Of a stretch of 64,000 bases of DNA, positions 50,785 to 59,606 are shown piece after piece (the first letter of the stretch is position 1; the number at the start of each line of letters is the position of its first letter). The stretch spans positions 62,001 through 126,000 of the forward strand of contig CAVWDE010000032.1 in assembly GCA_963753685.1 (NCBI GenBank), given 5' to 3'. The stretch is from DATAOG01 sp963753685. GTDB lineage: Bacteria; Pseudomonadota; Alphaproteobacteria; Geminicoccales; Geminicoccaceae. The notes under the pieces were generated by a model that made no database searches, was not told where the DNA came from, and saw only the letters and a program-made list of their open reading frames with translations. The translations under genes and the position numbers were made by a program.

Positions 50785-50975
50785 AGGGCTACGGCAGGGC
50801 CGTCCGGAAGCTCCTTATCGAAGCCGCGTGCAGGTTGCTCCGGCAGGGTCGCGGCGATCACGAGATCTGGACCAGCCCCCACGCGCACAAGCCATTCACC
50901 GTGCCGGTGACCATCGCGTCCCGACACACGGCGAACAAGGTGTTAAAGGATGCTGGCCTGCCGAAAGCATTCTGA
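50781..50975 (+). CDS. hicA: HicA-family mRNA interferase toxin
   Basis: The product (64 aa) has a dsRBD-like fold with the catalytic-type histidine in RGDHEIWTSPH. PFTVPVTIASRHTANKVLKD and AGLPKAF are the family C-terminus. HicA cuts mRNA independently of ribosome position. The start (TTG at 50781) overlaps the DUF1902 stop. It is followed 8 bp later by an HTH gene on the same strand, likely in the same transcript. Confidence 0.85.
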   Translation: MKGYGRAVRKLLIEAACRLLRQGRGDHEIWTSPHAHKPFTVPVTIASRHTANKVLKDAGLPKAF

Positions 50976-50983
50976 ACAGTGAC

Positions 50984-51286
50984 ATGAGCGGTGGGCGTAT
51001 CGCCATGCGGGACATCGCCGAGCAATGGCTGAAGGACCCCGAGTTTCGCGCCGAGTACGAGGCGCTGGAGCCGGAGTTCGCCCTCGCCTCGGCCTTGATC
51101 GCCGCGCGCAGCCAGGCCGGCATGACCCAGGCGCAGGTGGCCGAGGCCACGGGCACGACCCAAGCGGTCATCGCGCGCCTCGAAGGCGGCCGCGTCAAGC
51201 CCTCGACCCGGACCCTCGAACGCTTCGCCAAGGCCACCGGCACCCGCCTTTGCATCCGCTTCGAGCCGGCTGATCGCGCGACTTGA
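50984..51286 (+). CDS. XRE-family HTH protein (HigA-like antitoxin/regulator)
   Basis: The product (100 aa) has a helical N-terminus (MRDIAEQWLKDPEFRAEYEA) and a clear helix-turn-helix at about 47-75 (GMTQAQVAEATGTTQAVIAR). The layout resembles HigA/XRE antitoxins, but no HigB/RelE toxin is upstream. Instead it follows a hicB-like/hicA pair, which it may repress, since the DUF1902 protein lacks a DNA-binding tail. An alternative start is ATG 51005. Confidence 0.75.
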   Translation: MSGGRIAMRDIAEQWLKDPEFRAEYEALEPEFALASALIAARSQAGMTQAQVAEATGTTQAVIARLEGGRVKPSTRTLERFAKATGTRLCIRFEPADRAT

Positions 51287-51318
51287 CCGGTGACCGCCGG
51301 AGGCTTGCTTCGCCGGCG

Positions 51319-51345
51319 CAATGTAGCCACATTCCGGCTACATTG
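51319..51345. promoter_or_regulatory. 10-bp inverted repeat before relB-like gene, probable operator
   Basis: CAATGTAGCC (51319-51328) and GGCTACATTG (51336-51345) are perfect inverted repeats with a 7-bp spacer, ending 11 bp before the antitoxin ATG. Position and form fit autoregulation by a RelB/DinJ dimer. Confidence 0.55.
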
Positions 51346-51356
51346 GGGAGATCGCC

Positions 51357-51614
51357 ATGCCGGCCGATACCGTCGTTCGCGCGCGCATCGACGCCGCCAC
51401 CAAGGAGCGCGCCGCGACCGCGCTCCATGCCATGGGACTGTCGATCTCCGACGCGATCCGGCTTCTGATGCTGCGAATCGCCGACGAGCAACGCCTGCCA
51501 TTCGAGGTCAAGGTGCCGAATACCGCCACCCGCCGGGCCATGGCCGAACTGGAGCAGGGCAAGGGCAAACGATTCGCCTCCGCCGAGGGACTGTTCGAGG
51601 ACCTCGGCATCTGA
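51357..51614 (+). CDS. RelB/DinJ-family antitoxin
   Basis: The product (85 aa) begins with the ribbon-helix-helix segment VVRARIDAATKERAATALHA (about 6-25). MGLSISDAIRLLMLRIADEQ follows, as in DinJ/RelB. The C-terminus (RFASAEGLFEDLGI) is the toxin-wrapping part. It is paired with the YafQ-like gene that starts 1 bp after its stop. A perfect inverted repeat before it is its likely operator. Confidence 0.88.
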   Translation: MPADTVVRARIDAATKERAATALHAMGLSISDAIRLLMLRIADEQRLPFEVKVPNTATRRAMAELEQGKGKRFASAEGLFEDLGI

Positions 51615-51615
51615 G

Positions 51616-51888
51616 GTGCGGACTGCGGTCCGCTCCGGGCAGTTCCGCCGCGACGTGAAGCGGGCGGGAAAGCGCGGCAGGGACATGAGCAAGTTGCGCA
51701 CCCTGATTCTGCTGCTCCTGGCCGGGAAGCCGTTGCCCGAGCGCTGCCAGGACCACCCCCTCCGAGGCCACTGCAAGGGCTATCGCGACGCCCATATCGA
51801 GCCGGACTGGGTGCTGATCTACCGCATCGTCGGTGACGAGCTGCAGCTGGTGCGCACCGGCTCCCATGCTGACCTCTTCGACGAGTAG
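51616..51888 (+). CDS. yafQ: YafQ-family mRNA interferase toxin
   Basis: The product is 90 aa with a GTG start. RelE-superfamily ribosome-dependent endoribonuclease. The YafQ active-site residues are all visible: His in CQDHPLRGH, the second His in DAHIEPDW with Asp and Trp, Arg and His in LVRTGSHADLF, and the final Phe. It cuts mRNA on the ribosome when freed from the DinJ-like antitoxin. It is the last gene of the toxin-antitoxin cluster between aspS and rnd. Confidence 0.9.
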   Translation: MRTAVRSGQFRRDVKRAGKRGRDMSKLRTLILLLLAGKPLPERCQDHPLRGHCKGYRDAHIEPDWVLIYRIVGDELQLVRTGSHADLFDE

Positions 51889-52023
51889 GTAAGCGAGGGT
51901 CACCTGCAGGAGCAGCCCGGGCCGCCAGCCAGGTCTCGTGTGGGTTGCGGCACCGCTCGCCGCCGTTATGTTAGGGCGGCCCGCAGCGCTGTGGAATGCC
52001 CGGCGGATGTGTGAAAGGCGCGG

Positions 52024-53184
52024 ATGAGCCTGCTGACCACGACCGGCGAGCTTGAGACGCTGTGCGCCGAGCTGGCGCAGGAGGCGTTCGTCGCGATCGA
52101 TACCGAGTTCATGCGCGACCGGACCTTCTGGCCGAAGCTCTGCCTGATCCAGCTGGCCGGCGAACAGCGTCACGCCGCGGTCGATCCGCTGGCCCCAGGC
52201 CTCGATCTTGAGCCGCTGTTCGGGCTGATGGCCAATCCCGACGTGGTCAAGGTGTTCCACGCCGCCCGCCAGGACATCGAGATCTTCTACAACCTCACCG
52301 GCAAGATCCCGACGCCCCTGTTCGACACCCAGCTGGCCGCGATGGTCTGCGGCTACGGCGAGGAGGTCGGCTACGAGACCCTGGTCGCCCAGCTCGCCAA
52401 GGCGCGGATCGACAAGAGCTCGCGCTTCACCGACTGGGCGCGCCGGCCGCTGAGTGCGGAGCAGCTGGCCTACGCGCTGGCCGACGTGACCCATCTGCGG
52501 GTCGTCTATCAGAAGCTGAAGCAGCGGCTCGAGGAGACCGGCCGCAGCGCCTGGGTCGCCCAGGAGCTGGCCGAGCTGACCGCGCCCTCGACCTACGACC
52601 AGCCGCCGGACGAGGCCTGGAAGCGGATCAAGGTGCGCTCCCGCGACGCCCGCTTCCTGGCACTCGTCCAGGCGCTCGCCGCCTGGCGCGAGCGCACCGC
52701 CCAGGAACGCGATCTGCCGCGCTCGCGCGTGCTGCGCGACGACCTCCTGCTCGAGGTCGCCGCCAACCGCCCGGCCTCGGCCGAGGAGCTCACCAGGCTG
52801 CGCCGGATCAACCTCGATCGCAGGAGCGCCGCGGGCGCGCTCGAGGCGATCCGGGCGGCGCTCGCCATCCCCCAGGCGGAGCTGCCGAAGATCGAGCCAC
52901 CGCCCAAGCTCGCCCGCGGCCTGGGCCCGCTGATCGAGCTTTTGCGGGTCCTGCTCAAGCTCAAATGCGAGGAGAACAACGTCGCCCAGCGGCTGGTCGC
53001 GACCACCGCCGATCTCGAGGCGATCGCCGCCGAACGGGCGCCCAAGGTCGCCGCCCTCAAGGGCTGGCGCTATGAAGTGTTCGGCAAGGCGGCGCTGGCG
53101 CTCAAGCAGGGCGAGCTCGGCCTCGCGGTCCGCGGCGGGCAGCTCGCCCTGGTGCCGATGCCCGATCTCGCCGAGCCCGCCTGA
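52024..53184 (+). CDS. rnd: ribonuclease D
   Basis: This is a 3'-5' exoribonuclease for tRNA maturation (386 aa). The DEDD motifs are ExoI FVAIDTEFMRD (about 22-32), ExoII KVFHAARQDIEIFYN, and ExoIII in AYALADVTHLRVVYQKL (YxxxD). An HRDC domain (LVQALAAWRERTAQERDLPR, about 221-290) follows, then a second C-terminal helical region. Length is normal. Confidence 0.95.
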   Translation: MSLLTTTGELETLCAELAQEAFVAIDTEFMRDRTFWPKLCLIQLAGEQRHAAVDPLAPGLDLEPLFGLMANPDVVKVFHAARQDIEIFYNLTGKIPTPLFDTQLAAMVCGYGEEVGYETLVAQLAKARIDKSSRFTDWARRPLSAEQLAYALADVTHLRVVYQKLKQRLEETGRSAWVAQELAELTAPSTYDQPPDEAWKRIKVRSRDARFLALVQALAAWRERTAQERDLPRSRVLRDDLLLEVAANRPASAEELTRLRRINLDRRSAAGALEAIRAALAIPQAELPKIEPPPKLARGLGPLIELLRVLLKLKCEENNVAQRLVATTADLEAIAAERAPKVAALKGWRYEVFGKAALALKQGELGLAVRGGQLALVPMPDLAEPA

Positions 53185-53195
53185 GGCCTTAAGCT

Positions 53196-54032
53196 GTGAC
53201 CAGCCAGCCGCCCGCGGCCGGGCGGATCCTGATCGTCGGCCAGGGCAGCTTTCTCGCCCGCCACGCCCTCGCCGCCCTGCCCGCCGACCGGCTGCGCGCG
53301 GTCGGCCACGAGCAGATCGAGCGCCCGGACCTTTTGGACGGCATCGCGACCGTCATCAACTTCGCCCGCCATCCGCTGCTCGGCAGCGAGGACTACCGGC
53401 CCGAGGCGATGGACACCGACCTGCGCCTCGCCAGGCGCATCGGCAGCCGCGCGATCGCCTACGTCATGCTGAGCTCGCGCAAGGTCTATGCGCCAGCCGA
53501 TCGCCCGCTCGCCGAGACCGCGCCGACCGGCCCGACCGATGCCTACGGCCGCGCCAAGCTCGCCGCCGAAACCGCGCTCCGCGAGCGGCTCGGCGAGCGC
53601 CTCACGATCCTCCGGCTCGCCAACATGTTCGGCTACGAGCGGAGCGCCGGCCGCCGCACTTTTTTGTCCCTGGTCCTCGACCACCTGCAGGCGGACGGCG
53701 AGATCCACTACGCCATGAGCCCGTTCGTCGCCCGCGACTTCCTGCCGGTCGCCATCTTCGCCCGCCTGCTCGCCAAGATCGCGCAGGCGCCCCCCGGCGA
53801 CATCCTCAACGTCGGCTCCGGCATCGCGCTCCCGACCGGCCGCCTCGCGCTCTGGATCCTCGAAGGCTACGGCCGCGGCCGGCTGGTGATCACCTCCCCG
53901 CGCGAGCACGACCCCTTCGTCCTCGACATCACCCGCCTCGAGAGCCGCTACGGCCCCCCCTGCTCCCTCGACGACCTCCGCACCACCTGCCTCGCCCTCG
54001 GCCGCCGCCTAGCCGCGGAGCCCAGGAGCTGA
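53196..54032 (+). CDS. NAD-dependent epimerase/dehydratase-type SDR
   Basis: The product is 278 aa with a GTG start 11 bp after rnd. This is an extended SDR fold with the loop ILIVGQGSFLARH (about 12-24), a variant of GxxGxxG. It has SSRKVYAP, Tyr-x3-Lys in DAYGRAKLAAE (about 112-122), and RLANMFGYE, as in nucleotide-sugar dehydratases and RmlD-like reductases. The product sugar cannot be told. It is convergent with a methyltransferase gene whose stop abuts its own. Confidence 0.75.
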   Translation: MTSQPPAAGRILIVGQGSFLARHALAALPADRLRAVGHEQIERPDLLDGIATVINFARHPLLGSEDYRPEAMDTDLRLARRIGSRAIAYVMLSSRKVYAPADRPLAETAPTGPTDAYGRAKLAAETALRERLGERLTILRLANMFGYERSAGRRTFLSLVLDHLQADGEIHYAMSPFVARDFLPVAIFARLLAKIAQAPPGDILNVGSGIALPTGRLALWILEGYGRGRLVITSPREHDPFVLDITRLESRYGPPCSLDDLRTTCLALGRRLAAEPRS

Positions 54033-54710
54033 TCAAGCGGACCTGCTCGCGATCGCGATCAGATTGTCGCTGTAGCGCAGTCCGCGAAACAGTCGCCCGC
54101 CGACATGCGGCCACTTCAGCTGTGGCAGCTTGGGGATACCGCCGCTGTCGGTGAAGCGAAAGCGGAGGTCGGCAAAGCCGCATTCTGTCAGAACGCGTTC
54201 AATGTCCTTTCGGACAAGGGCCGTGATGTGGGCGGGATAGCTGGAATCCGTAAAGGCGATGAAGTGACCGCGGAGGAGCAAGGCAAGGAGCGACCGCCAG
54301 CTCTCGTTGTTCGGCGTCGTGACGATGAGCGTGCCGCCAGGACAGAGCAGCCGGAACCACTCGCGGGCGACGGCCCGTGGGTTCTCTAAATGTTCGATGA
54401 CCTCGACGGCGACGACCAGATCGAACGACGCGTCCGGCAGGGCGAGCGGTACGTTCAGATCCTGCTGAACCCAGCCCACCTTCGCCGGCAGACTTGGCGG
54501 TCGCGCCAGAATGTCAGCGCCCGTGATGGCGCGATCGGATCGCATGTCCAGGAGGCGGTGCGTGAACTCACCGATGCCGGCTTCGAAGTCCAGGACCGCG
54601 TTTGCGGCCATGCAGGACAGCTCCAGGAGAACTGCAGCATAGATGGGCTCGCTGCTGATTCCCCCGCTCGCCTCCGCCGCCCTGAGACGCTGCTGGTCGA
54701 GCGTCAACAT
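54033..54710 (-). CDS. class I SAM-dependent methyltransferase
   Basis: The product is 225 aa from ATG 54710. It has a variant SAM loop VLDFEAGIGEFTHRLL (about 39-54), ADILARPP, and VVAVEVIEHLENPRAVAREW (about 99-118), then PGGTLIVTTPN. This UbiE/Methyltransf_11-like pattern is common in sugar- or lipid-modifying methyltransferases. It stands next to a nucleotide-sugar-type SDR, so a role in surface polysaccharide is possible. The open frame extends upstream without similarity. Confidence 0.75.
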   Translation of the reverse strand: MLTLDQQRLRAAEASGGISSEPIYAAVLLELSCMAANAVLDFEAGIGEFTHRLLDMRSDRAITGADILARPPSLPAKVGWVQQDLNVPLALPDASFDLVVAVEVIEHLENPRAVAREWFRLLCPGGTLIVTTPNNESWRSLLALLLRGHFIAFTDSSYPAHITALVRKDIERVLTECGFADLRFRFTDSGGIPKLPQLKWPHVGGRLFRGLRYSDNLIAIASRSA

Positions 54711-54840
54711 CGTCTCCGCACCCCCTTTGGCCGCGGCCGGCCGACGGCCGCCCCCGGGACTCGACCATCCGGCCCGAAAGTCGCTCACTCCCAACCAATC
54801 CGTCCAGAGATCGATCAACCCATTCGGGCCGGACTCTCTG

Positions 54841-55722
54841 CTATGGGAGGCGACGGGCGCGAAATCGCGGGTCCGGGGCGAGCAGGTCGTTCTGGGCCAG
54901 GACCAGTTGCAACTCATCGGCCTCGGCGCCGCGGGTGCGCTCGACCACGGCGAAGATCGCCGCGGCCGCCAGCTCGAGCGCTGCCTCGGCTGTCCGCAGG
55001 CGCAGATGGTGGCCGAGGAAAAGCGCGCTGAAGGCATCGCCCGTGCCGTGGACCAGACCCGGGAGGCGGGGCGTCGTGACCAGCCAACTTGCATCGGCGC
55101 TGTCGGCGAGGACGGACAGCCTGTCCGGAGCGTCGGAGAGCTCGAGGCCGGTCGTCACGACCAGACGGGGGCCCATGGCGCGCAGGGCTGCCGATGCCGC
55201 GAGCGCGTCGTCGAGGGTAGCGACCGGGCGGGCGCTGAGGTGGGCGAGCTCGAAGCGGTTGGGGGTCAGAATGTCGGCTGCCGGCAGCAGGCGGTCACGG
55301 ATCGCCTCGGCGATGCCCGGGGCGACGAAGACGCCGGTGTGGTCGTCACCGATCACCGGATCGCAAAGATAGAGCGCGTCCGGTCGGGCCGCGCGGACGG
55401 CGTCGACCGCGCCGAGGATCAGTCCAGAAACCTCGGGCGCGCCGAACCAGCCGCTGAGCACCGCCGCGCAGCGGGCGAGCGTGCCGCGGTCCTGGACGCC
55501 CTTCAGGAGCTCCTCGATCTGAGCAGGCAGGAGCTTGTGGCCACGCCAGCCCCTGCCCTGCCCGGGATGGTGCGCGAGCAGCACCGTCGGCACGGGAAAA
55601 ACGTCGAAGCCCAGGCGCTGCAGCGGCAGGGTCGCAGCACTGTTGCCGACGTGACCCGAGACGACCTGCGACTGGATCGAGAGGACCGCATCCGGCTGCC
55701 CGCCCGGTCCGGGTGCCCTCAT
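54841..55722 (-). CDS. pdxY: pyridoxal kinase
   Basis: The product (293 aa) is in the ribokinase fold. It shows SIQSQVVSGHVGNSAATLPL (about 15-34), the PdxY/PdxK signature. Others are LSGWFGAPE, YLCDPVIGDDHTGVFV, LTPNRFELAHLS and the anion hole HGTGDAFSALFLGH. It phosphorylates pyridoxal for salvage of vitamin B6. The start overlaps the stop of the transketolase-like gene by 4 bp. The link between the two functions is not obvious. Confidence 0.92.
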   Translation of the reverse strand: MRAPGPGGQPDAVLSIQSQVVSGHVGNSAATLPLQRLGFDVFPVPTVLLAHHPGQGRGWRGHKLLPAQIEELLKGVQDRGTLARCAAVLSGWFGAPEVSGLILGAVDAVRAARPDALYLCDPVIGDDHTGVFVAPGIAEAIRDRLLPAADILTPNRFELAHLSARPVATLDDALAASAALRAMGPRLVVTTGLELSDAPDRLSVLADSADASWLVTTPRLPGLVHGTGDAFSALFLGHHLRLRTAEAALELAAAAIFAVVERTRGAEADELQLVLAQNDLLAPDPRFRARRLP

Positions 55723-58104
55723 CGGCGGCGCAGCCGGTCCCGGCAGGCGAGCGCAACCCGGTCGATGATCGCGGCCGCGTCGAGCTGGTATTCGCGGTAG
55801 AGGTCCGGGATGTCGCCCGACTGGCCGAAGCGGTCGACGCCGAGTGGATAGACCCGGCAGCCGCCGCTGCTGCCGAGCCAGGCAAGCGTCGCCGGATGGC
55901 CATCGAGCACCGTCACCAGCGAGGCGTCCGCGACCAGCGGCGCCAGCAGGCGCTCGAGCGCCGAGCGGGCGCCGTCATCACCGGCCATCCGGCGGCCCTG
56001 CGCGGCGCGCCAGTCGGTGTGCAGACGGTTGGCCGAGGTCACCGCGAGCACGCCCATGCCCGGCAGATCGTCGGCCAGCGCATCCGCGGCTGCCAGCACC
56101 TCCGGCAACACCGCACCGCTACCGACCAGAGCGAGCTCGCTGCCGGCGGCGGGCTCCCGCAACCAGTAGGCGCCGGCCAGAATGTCCGCAGCCAGTTCCT
56201 CGCTGATCTCACGCTTTGGCTGTTCGACCGGCCGGGTCGAGAGGCGCAGATAGACCGAGCCGCCGTCCTCGGCCTGGAGGTGCTCGAAGGCAAAGCGCAT
56301 GATCACCGCGAGCTCGTCGGCGTAGGCGGGCTCGAAGGCCAAGAGGTTCGGCTGGCCGATGCCGATCAGGCCGGTGCCGACCGATTGATGGGCGCCGCCC
56401 TCAGGCGCGAGCGTGATCCCGGACGGGGTCGCAACCAGCAGATAGCGCGCGTCCTGGTAGCTCGCGTAGGTCAGCGCATCGAGGCCGCGGGCGATGAACG
56501 GGTCGTAGAGGGTGCCGACCGGGATCAGGCGCGAGCCGAACAGGGGGCCGGCGAGGCCAAGCGCCGCCAGCATCAGGAACAGGTTGTTCTCGGCGATCCC
56601 GAGCTCGACGTGCTGGCCGCGCCGGCTTTCGGCCCAGAGCTGGCTGGAGGCGACCTGCTCGACCTTGAAGACGTCGGCGTGCTCGGCGCGGTTGAAGACG
56701 CTCCGGCGCGCGACCCAGGGGCCGAGATTGGTCGACACCGTGACGTCCGGGCGAGGTGGTGACGATCCGGGCCGCGAGCTCGCCCTGGTCGCGCGCGAGC
56801 TCGCCCATGATCCGCCCGAACGCCTCCTGGGTCGAGGCGCGCGCCGCCCGCCGGCCGAGCGCGAGCGCCGGCGGCACCGGCAGCCGCGCGCTCGCATGCG
56901 TCTCGGTCCGGCGCGCGAACGGCACGCCGGCGCAGAACGCCGCCAGCTCCTCAGGCTCGAGGTCGAGGCCCGCGAAGCGCTCCCACTCCTGCCCGTCCGG
57001 GATCCGGTTGGCGGTCTTGAAAGCCGCCATCTGGTCCTCGGTCATCAGCCCGGCGTGGTTGTCCTTGTGACCCGCGAACGGCAGGCCGAAGCCCTTGATC
57101 GTGTAGGCGATGAAGCAGTGCGGCCGGTCGTCCTCGACGCCGCGGAAGGCCTCGAGCACGGTCTCGAGATCGTGGCCGCCGAGGTTGGTCATCAGGCGCC
57201 CGAGTGAGCTGTCGTCGTGGTCCTCGAGCAGCGCCCGGATGCCCGCCAGATGGCCGAGATCGTGCTCGAGATGCTGGCGCCAGGCGCCGCCGCCCTTGAA
57301 GGTGATCGCCGAGTAGAGATCGTTCGGGCAGTCGTCGATCCAGCTGCGCAGCGCCTGGCCGTCGGGCCTGGCGAAGGCCGCCTCGAGCAGCTTGCCGTAC
57401 TTGAGGGTCACGACCCGCCAGCCGACCGCGCCGAAGAAGTCCTCGATCTTCTTGAACAGGCGCTCGGGCACCACCCGATCCAAACTCTGGCGGTTGTAGT
57501 CGATCACCCACCAGACGTTGCGGACATCGTGCTTCCAGCCCTCGAGCAGGGCCTCGAAGACGTTGCCCTCGTCGAGCTCGGCGTCGCCCACGATCGCGAC
57601 CATGCGGCCCTTGGGCTGGCCCTCGGGCAGCAGGCGGCGCTCATGCAGGAGATCCTGAGTGAGCGAGGCGAACAGGGTCATCGCCGCGCCCAGCCCGACC
57701 GAGCCCGTGGAGAAATCGACGCCGTCGGTGTCCTTGGTCCGCGACGGATAGGCCTGGGCGCCGCCGAAGGCCCGAAACCGCTCGAGCTTGTCCCGCGTTT
57801 GCCGCCCGAGCAGATACTGGATCGCGTGGTACATCGGGCTCGCGTGCGGCTTGACCGCGACTCGGTCGCCCGGCCGCAGCACGTCCATATAGAGGGCGGT
57901 GATCAGGGTCGCGACCGAGGCGCAGGACGCCTGATGGCCGCCGACCTTGAGCCCGTCCCGGCTCGGCCGGATGTGGTTGGCGTTGTGGATCATCCAGCAG
58001 GCGAGCCAGAGCACCTTCTGCTCGAGCGCTGCGAGATACTCGTGGGTCCGGTTGCCGCCCGTAATCGGGGGTTCGGCGTCGGTCCGGCCGGCTAGCTCCA
58101 GCAT
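55719..58104 (-). pseudogene. transketolase/pyruvate-dehydrogenase-E1-like TPP enzyme, frameshifted
   Basis: This is a TPP-dependent enzyme of about 794 codons. The N-terminal part has ANHIRPSRDGLKVGGHQASC and the TPP motif VGDAELDEGNVFEALLEGWK, as in homodimeric E1/transketolase relatives. It reads into a wrong frame after ARIVTTSP. The pyrimidine-binding and C-terminal parts (VELGIAENNLFLMLAALGLA, PEGGAHQSVGTG, GVDRFGQSGDIPDLY) are in the other frame. One extra base in the GGG at 56749-56751 (plus strand) explains it: 2386 bp is 3x795+1. Either a consensus error or a recent break, because both halves are well preserved. Substrate unknown. Confidence 0.82.
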
Positions 58105-58211
58105 CGTCGGGCTTCTTTCCTAGCTGTCCATCCAGGGTTCGGCGCGCGCGTCATTCAACGATCAGCACCCCGGTCCGTCAACATTCGCATCCGGCCGCGC
58201 CGCGCCAGGGC

Positions 58212-58251
58212 TTGTCAACGCTGTCGGGCATTATTATAACGATCGTTATAA
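58212..58251 (+). promoter_or_regulatory. promoter with 18-bp palindromic operator for abrB-doc
   Basis: TTGTCA (58212-58217), 17 bp, then TATAAC (58235-58240) form a good sigma-70-type promoter. The -10 lies inside the perfect palindrome TTATAACGATCGTTATAA (58234-58251). A regulator bound there, most simply the AbrB-like antitoxin encoded 15 bp downstream, would block transcription. Confidence 0.65.
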
Positions 58252-58265
58252 CCTGGGAGCCGGCG

Positions 58266-58493
58266 ATGCTCGACCTCAAGATCCGCAAGATCGGCAATTC
58301 CCACGGCGTGGTCCTCCCCAAGGAGGTTCTCGCGCATCTGCGCCTCGCCGAGGGCGATCGCCTGTTTCTGACCGAGACGCCCGACGGCGGCTATCGGATC
58401 ACGCCCTACGATCCGGAGTTCGAGCGCCAGTTGCAGCTCGCCGAGGAAGGCATGGCCCGCTATCGCAACACGCTGCGCGCTCTGGCCAGGTGA
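58266..58493 (+). CDS. AbrB/MazE-type antitoxin
   Basis: The product (75 aa) has the swapped-hairpin AbrB DNA-binding fold: LKIRKIGNSHGVVLPKEVLA (about 4-23) and a second hairpin (LAEGDRLFLTETPDGGYRIT). The C-terminal helix would bind the toxin. GGGAG lies 6 bp before ATG 58266. It stands 13 bp before a Doc toxin gene. AbrB-type antitoxins paired with Doc are known in bacteria. Confidence 0.9.
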   Translation: MLDLKIRKIGNSHGVVLPKEVLAHLRLAEGDRLFLTETPDGGYRITPYDPEFERQLQLAEEGMARYRNTLRALAR

Positions 58494-58506
58494 TCGTTCC
58501 TGAACC

Positions 58507-58890
58507 GTGACCGAGCCGGTCTGGGTCGCTCGCGAACTCGTCCTCGTCCTCCACGACCGGCTGCTGGCCGCGCATGGCGGTGCTCCGGGCCTGCGCGATG
58601 AAGGCCTGCTGGATTCGGCGCTCGCGCGCCCTCGACAGCTGCTCGCCTACGGCCGCCCGGATCTGTTCGCCCTGGCGGCGGCCTACGCGGGCGGGCTGGT
58701 CCGCAATCACCCGTTCGTCGATGGCAACAAGCGTACCGCGTTCATCACGGCCTACGTCTTTCTGGCCCGCAACGACCGGACCCTCGCCGCCCCGGAACCC
58801 GACGCCACGGCGATCATGATGGCGCTCGCCGCCGGCGCGACCGACGAAGCGGCATTCGCGGCTTGGTTGCGAGACAACGCCCTCGGTTGA
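58507..58890 (+). CDS. doc: death-on-curing (Doc) Fic-fold toxin
   Basis: The product is 127 aa with a GTG start. The Fic/Doc motif HPFVDGNKRTAF is at about 68-79, with the catalytic His and phosphate-binding Lys-Arg. Doc phosphorylates EF-Tu and stops translation. The N-terminal LHDRLLAAHGGAPGLRDEGL is typical. Expression is controlled with the upstream AbrB-like gene from the palindromic promoter. Confidence 0.92.
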   Translation: MTEPVWVARELVLVLHDRLLAAHGGAPGLRDEGLLDSALARPRQLLAYGRPDLFALAAAYAGGLVRNHPFVDGNKRTAFITAYVFLARNDRTLAAPEPDATAIMMALAAGATDEAAFAAWLRDNALG

Positions 58891-58918
58891 GCGTCCCGGG
58901 CCGGCGGGTGCCGTTGCG

Positions 58919-59419
58919 CTAGGACGACGGCGGCACCCGGATCTGCAGCGCGCGGCCCATCCGCTCGACCAGATCCATGACGAAGCCGCGCCGCGCACCG
59001 GCCTCGACGGCCCGGTTGCGGGCCTCGACCAGCAGGTGGTTGACGGCGTTCAGCCGGCCCGCGAGCACGGTCGCGACATAGAGTGCTGCGAGCGGCTCGG
59101 AGCGCACAAAAGCCTCGGCGTGCTCGACCACGTAGAAGCTGGACGGCTGCACCGCCAGCACGTCGGCGGTATGGGCCTGGTCGAGCAGCAGCGCCACGTC
59201 GCCGAACACCGAGCCGGGCTCGATCACCCGGGTGAGGAAGACCTCCTCCATCACGATGTCGACCGCGCCTTGCTTGAGGAACAGCAGCCGGCCGGTGGCG
59301 CTGCCCTGGGAGAGCACGACGTCGCCGCGCTCGAACACAAGGATCGGGAAGCCGGCGAGCTTCTCCAGGATCTCACCCGGCGCCATGGTCTGCATGGCCG
59401 CGACCTCCTCTGCTGGCAA
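58919..59419 (-). CDS. cyclic-nucleotide-binding domain protein without HTH
   Basis: The product (166 aa) carries a single cNMP beta-barrel: FERGDVVLSQGSATGRLLFL (about 29-48), then GSVFGDVALLLDQAHTADVL in the phosphate-binding cassette (Arg replaced by His). The family's long C-helix follows (about 110-145). There is no DNA-binding domain. A class III cyclase gene lies 1.3 kb away, and another possible cNMP-binding gene starts at 63909, so it may belong to a local cyclic-nucleotide pathway. Ligand binding is uncertain given the altered cassette. Confidence 0.8.
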   Translation of the reverse strand: MPAEEVAAMQTMAPGEILEKLAGFPILVFERGDVVLSQGSATGRLLFLKQGAVDIVMEEVFLTRVIEPGSVFGDVALLLDQAHTADVLAVQPSSFYVVEHAEAFVRSEPLAALYVATVLAGRLNAVNHLLVEARNRAVEAGARRGFVMDLVERMGRALQIRVPPSS

Positions 59420-59606
59420 ACCGCCGCCGGGCGAACGCCCCAGACGTCGCCCTCGATCGAATGCACAAAGGTCAGAGTGTCGCTTTTCGGCGCGCCGGGC
59501 AACCTTTTGTGAGGCCGGGCCGCTCCTGGTCGCCGGGGGCGGCGGCCGGCCGGGGGCCGGCGCCTGCCTCCGCGCCGCCCGGCCGCAGGCCGGGCGGGCT
59601 CCGAGC

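Noticed and set aside
56745..56755. Programmed +1 frameshifting in the transketolase-like gene
   Set aside because: No slippery codon followed by a stop as in prfB, and similar +1 faults occur in unrelated genes nearby, so error or mutation is more likely.
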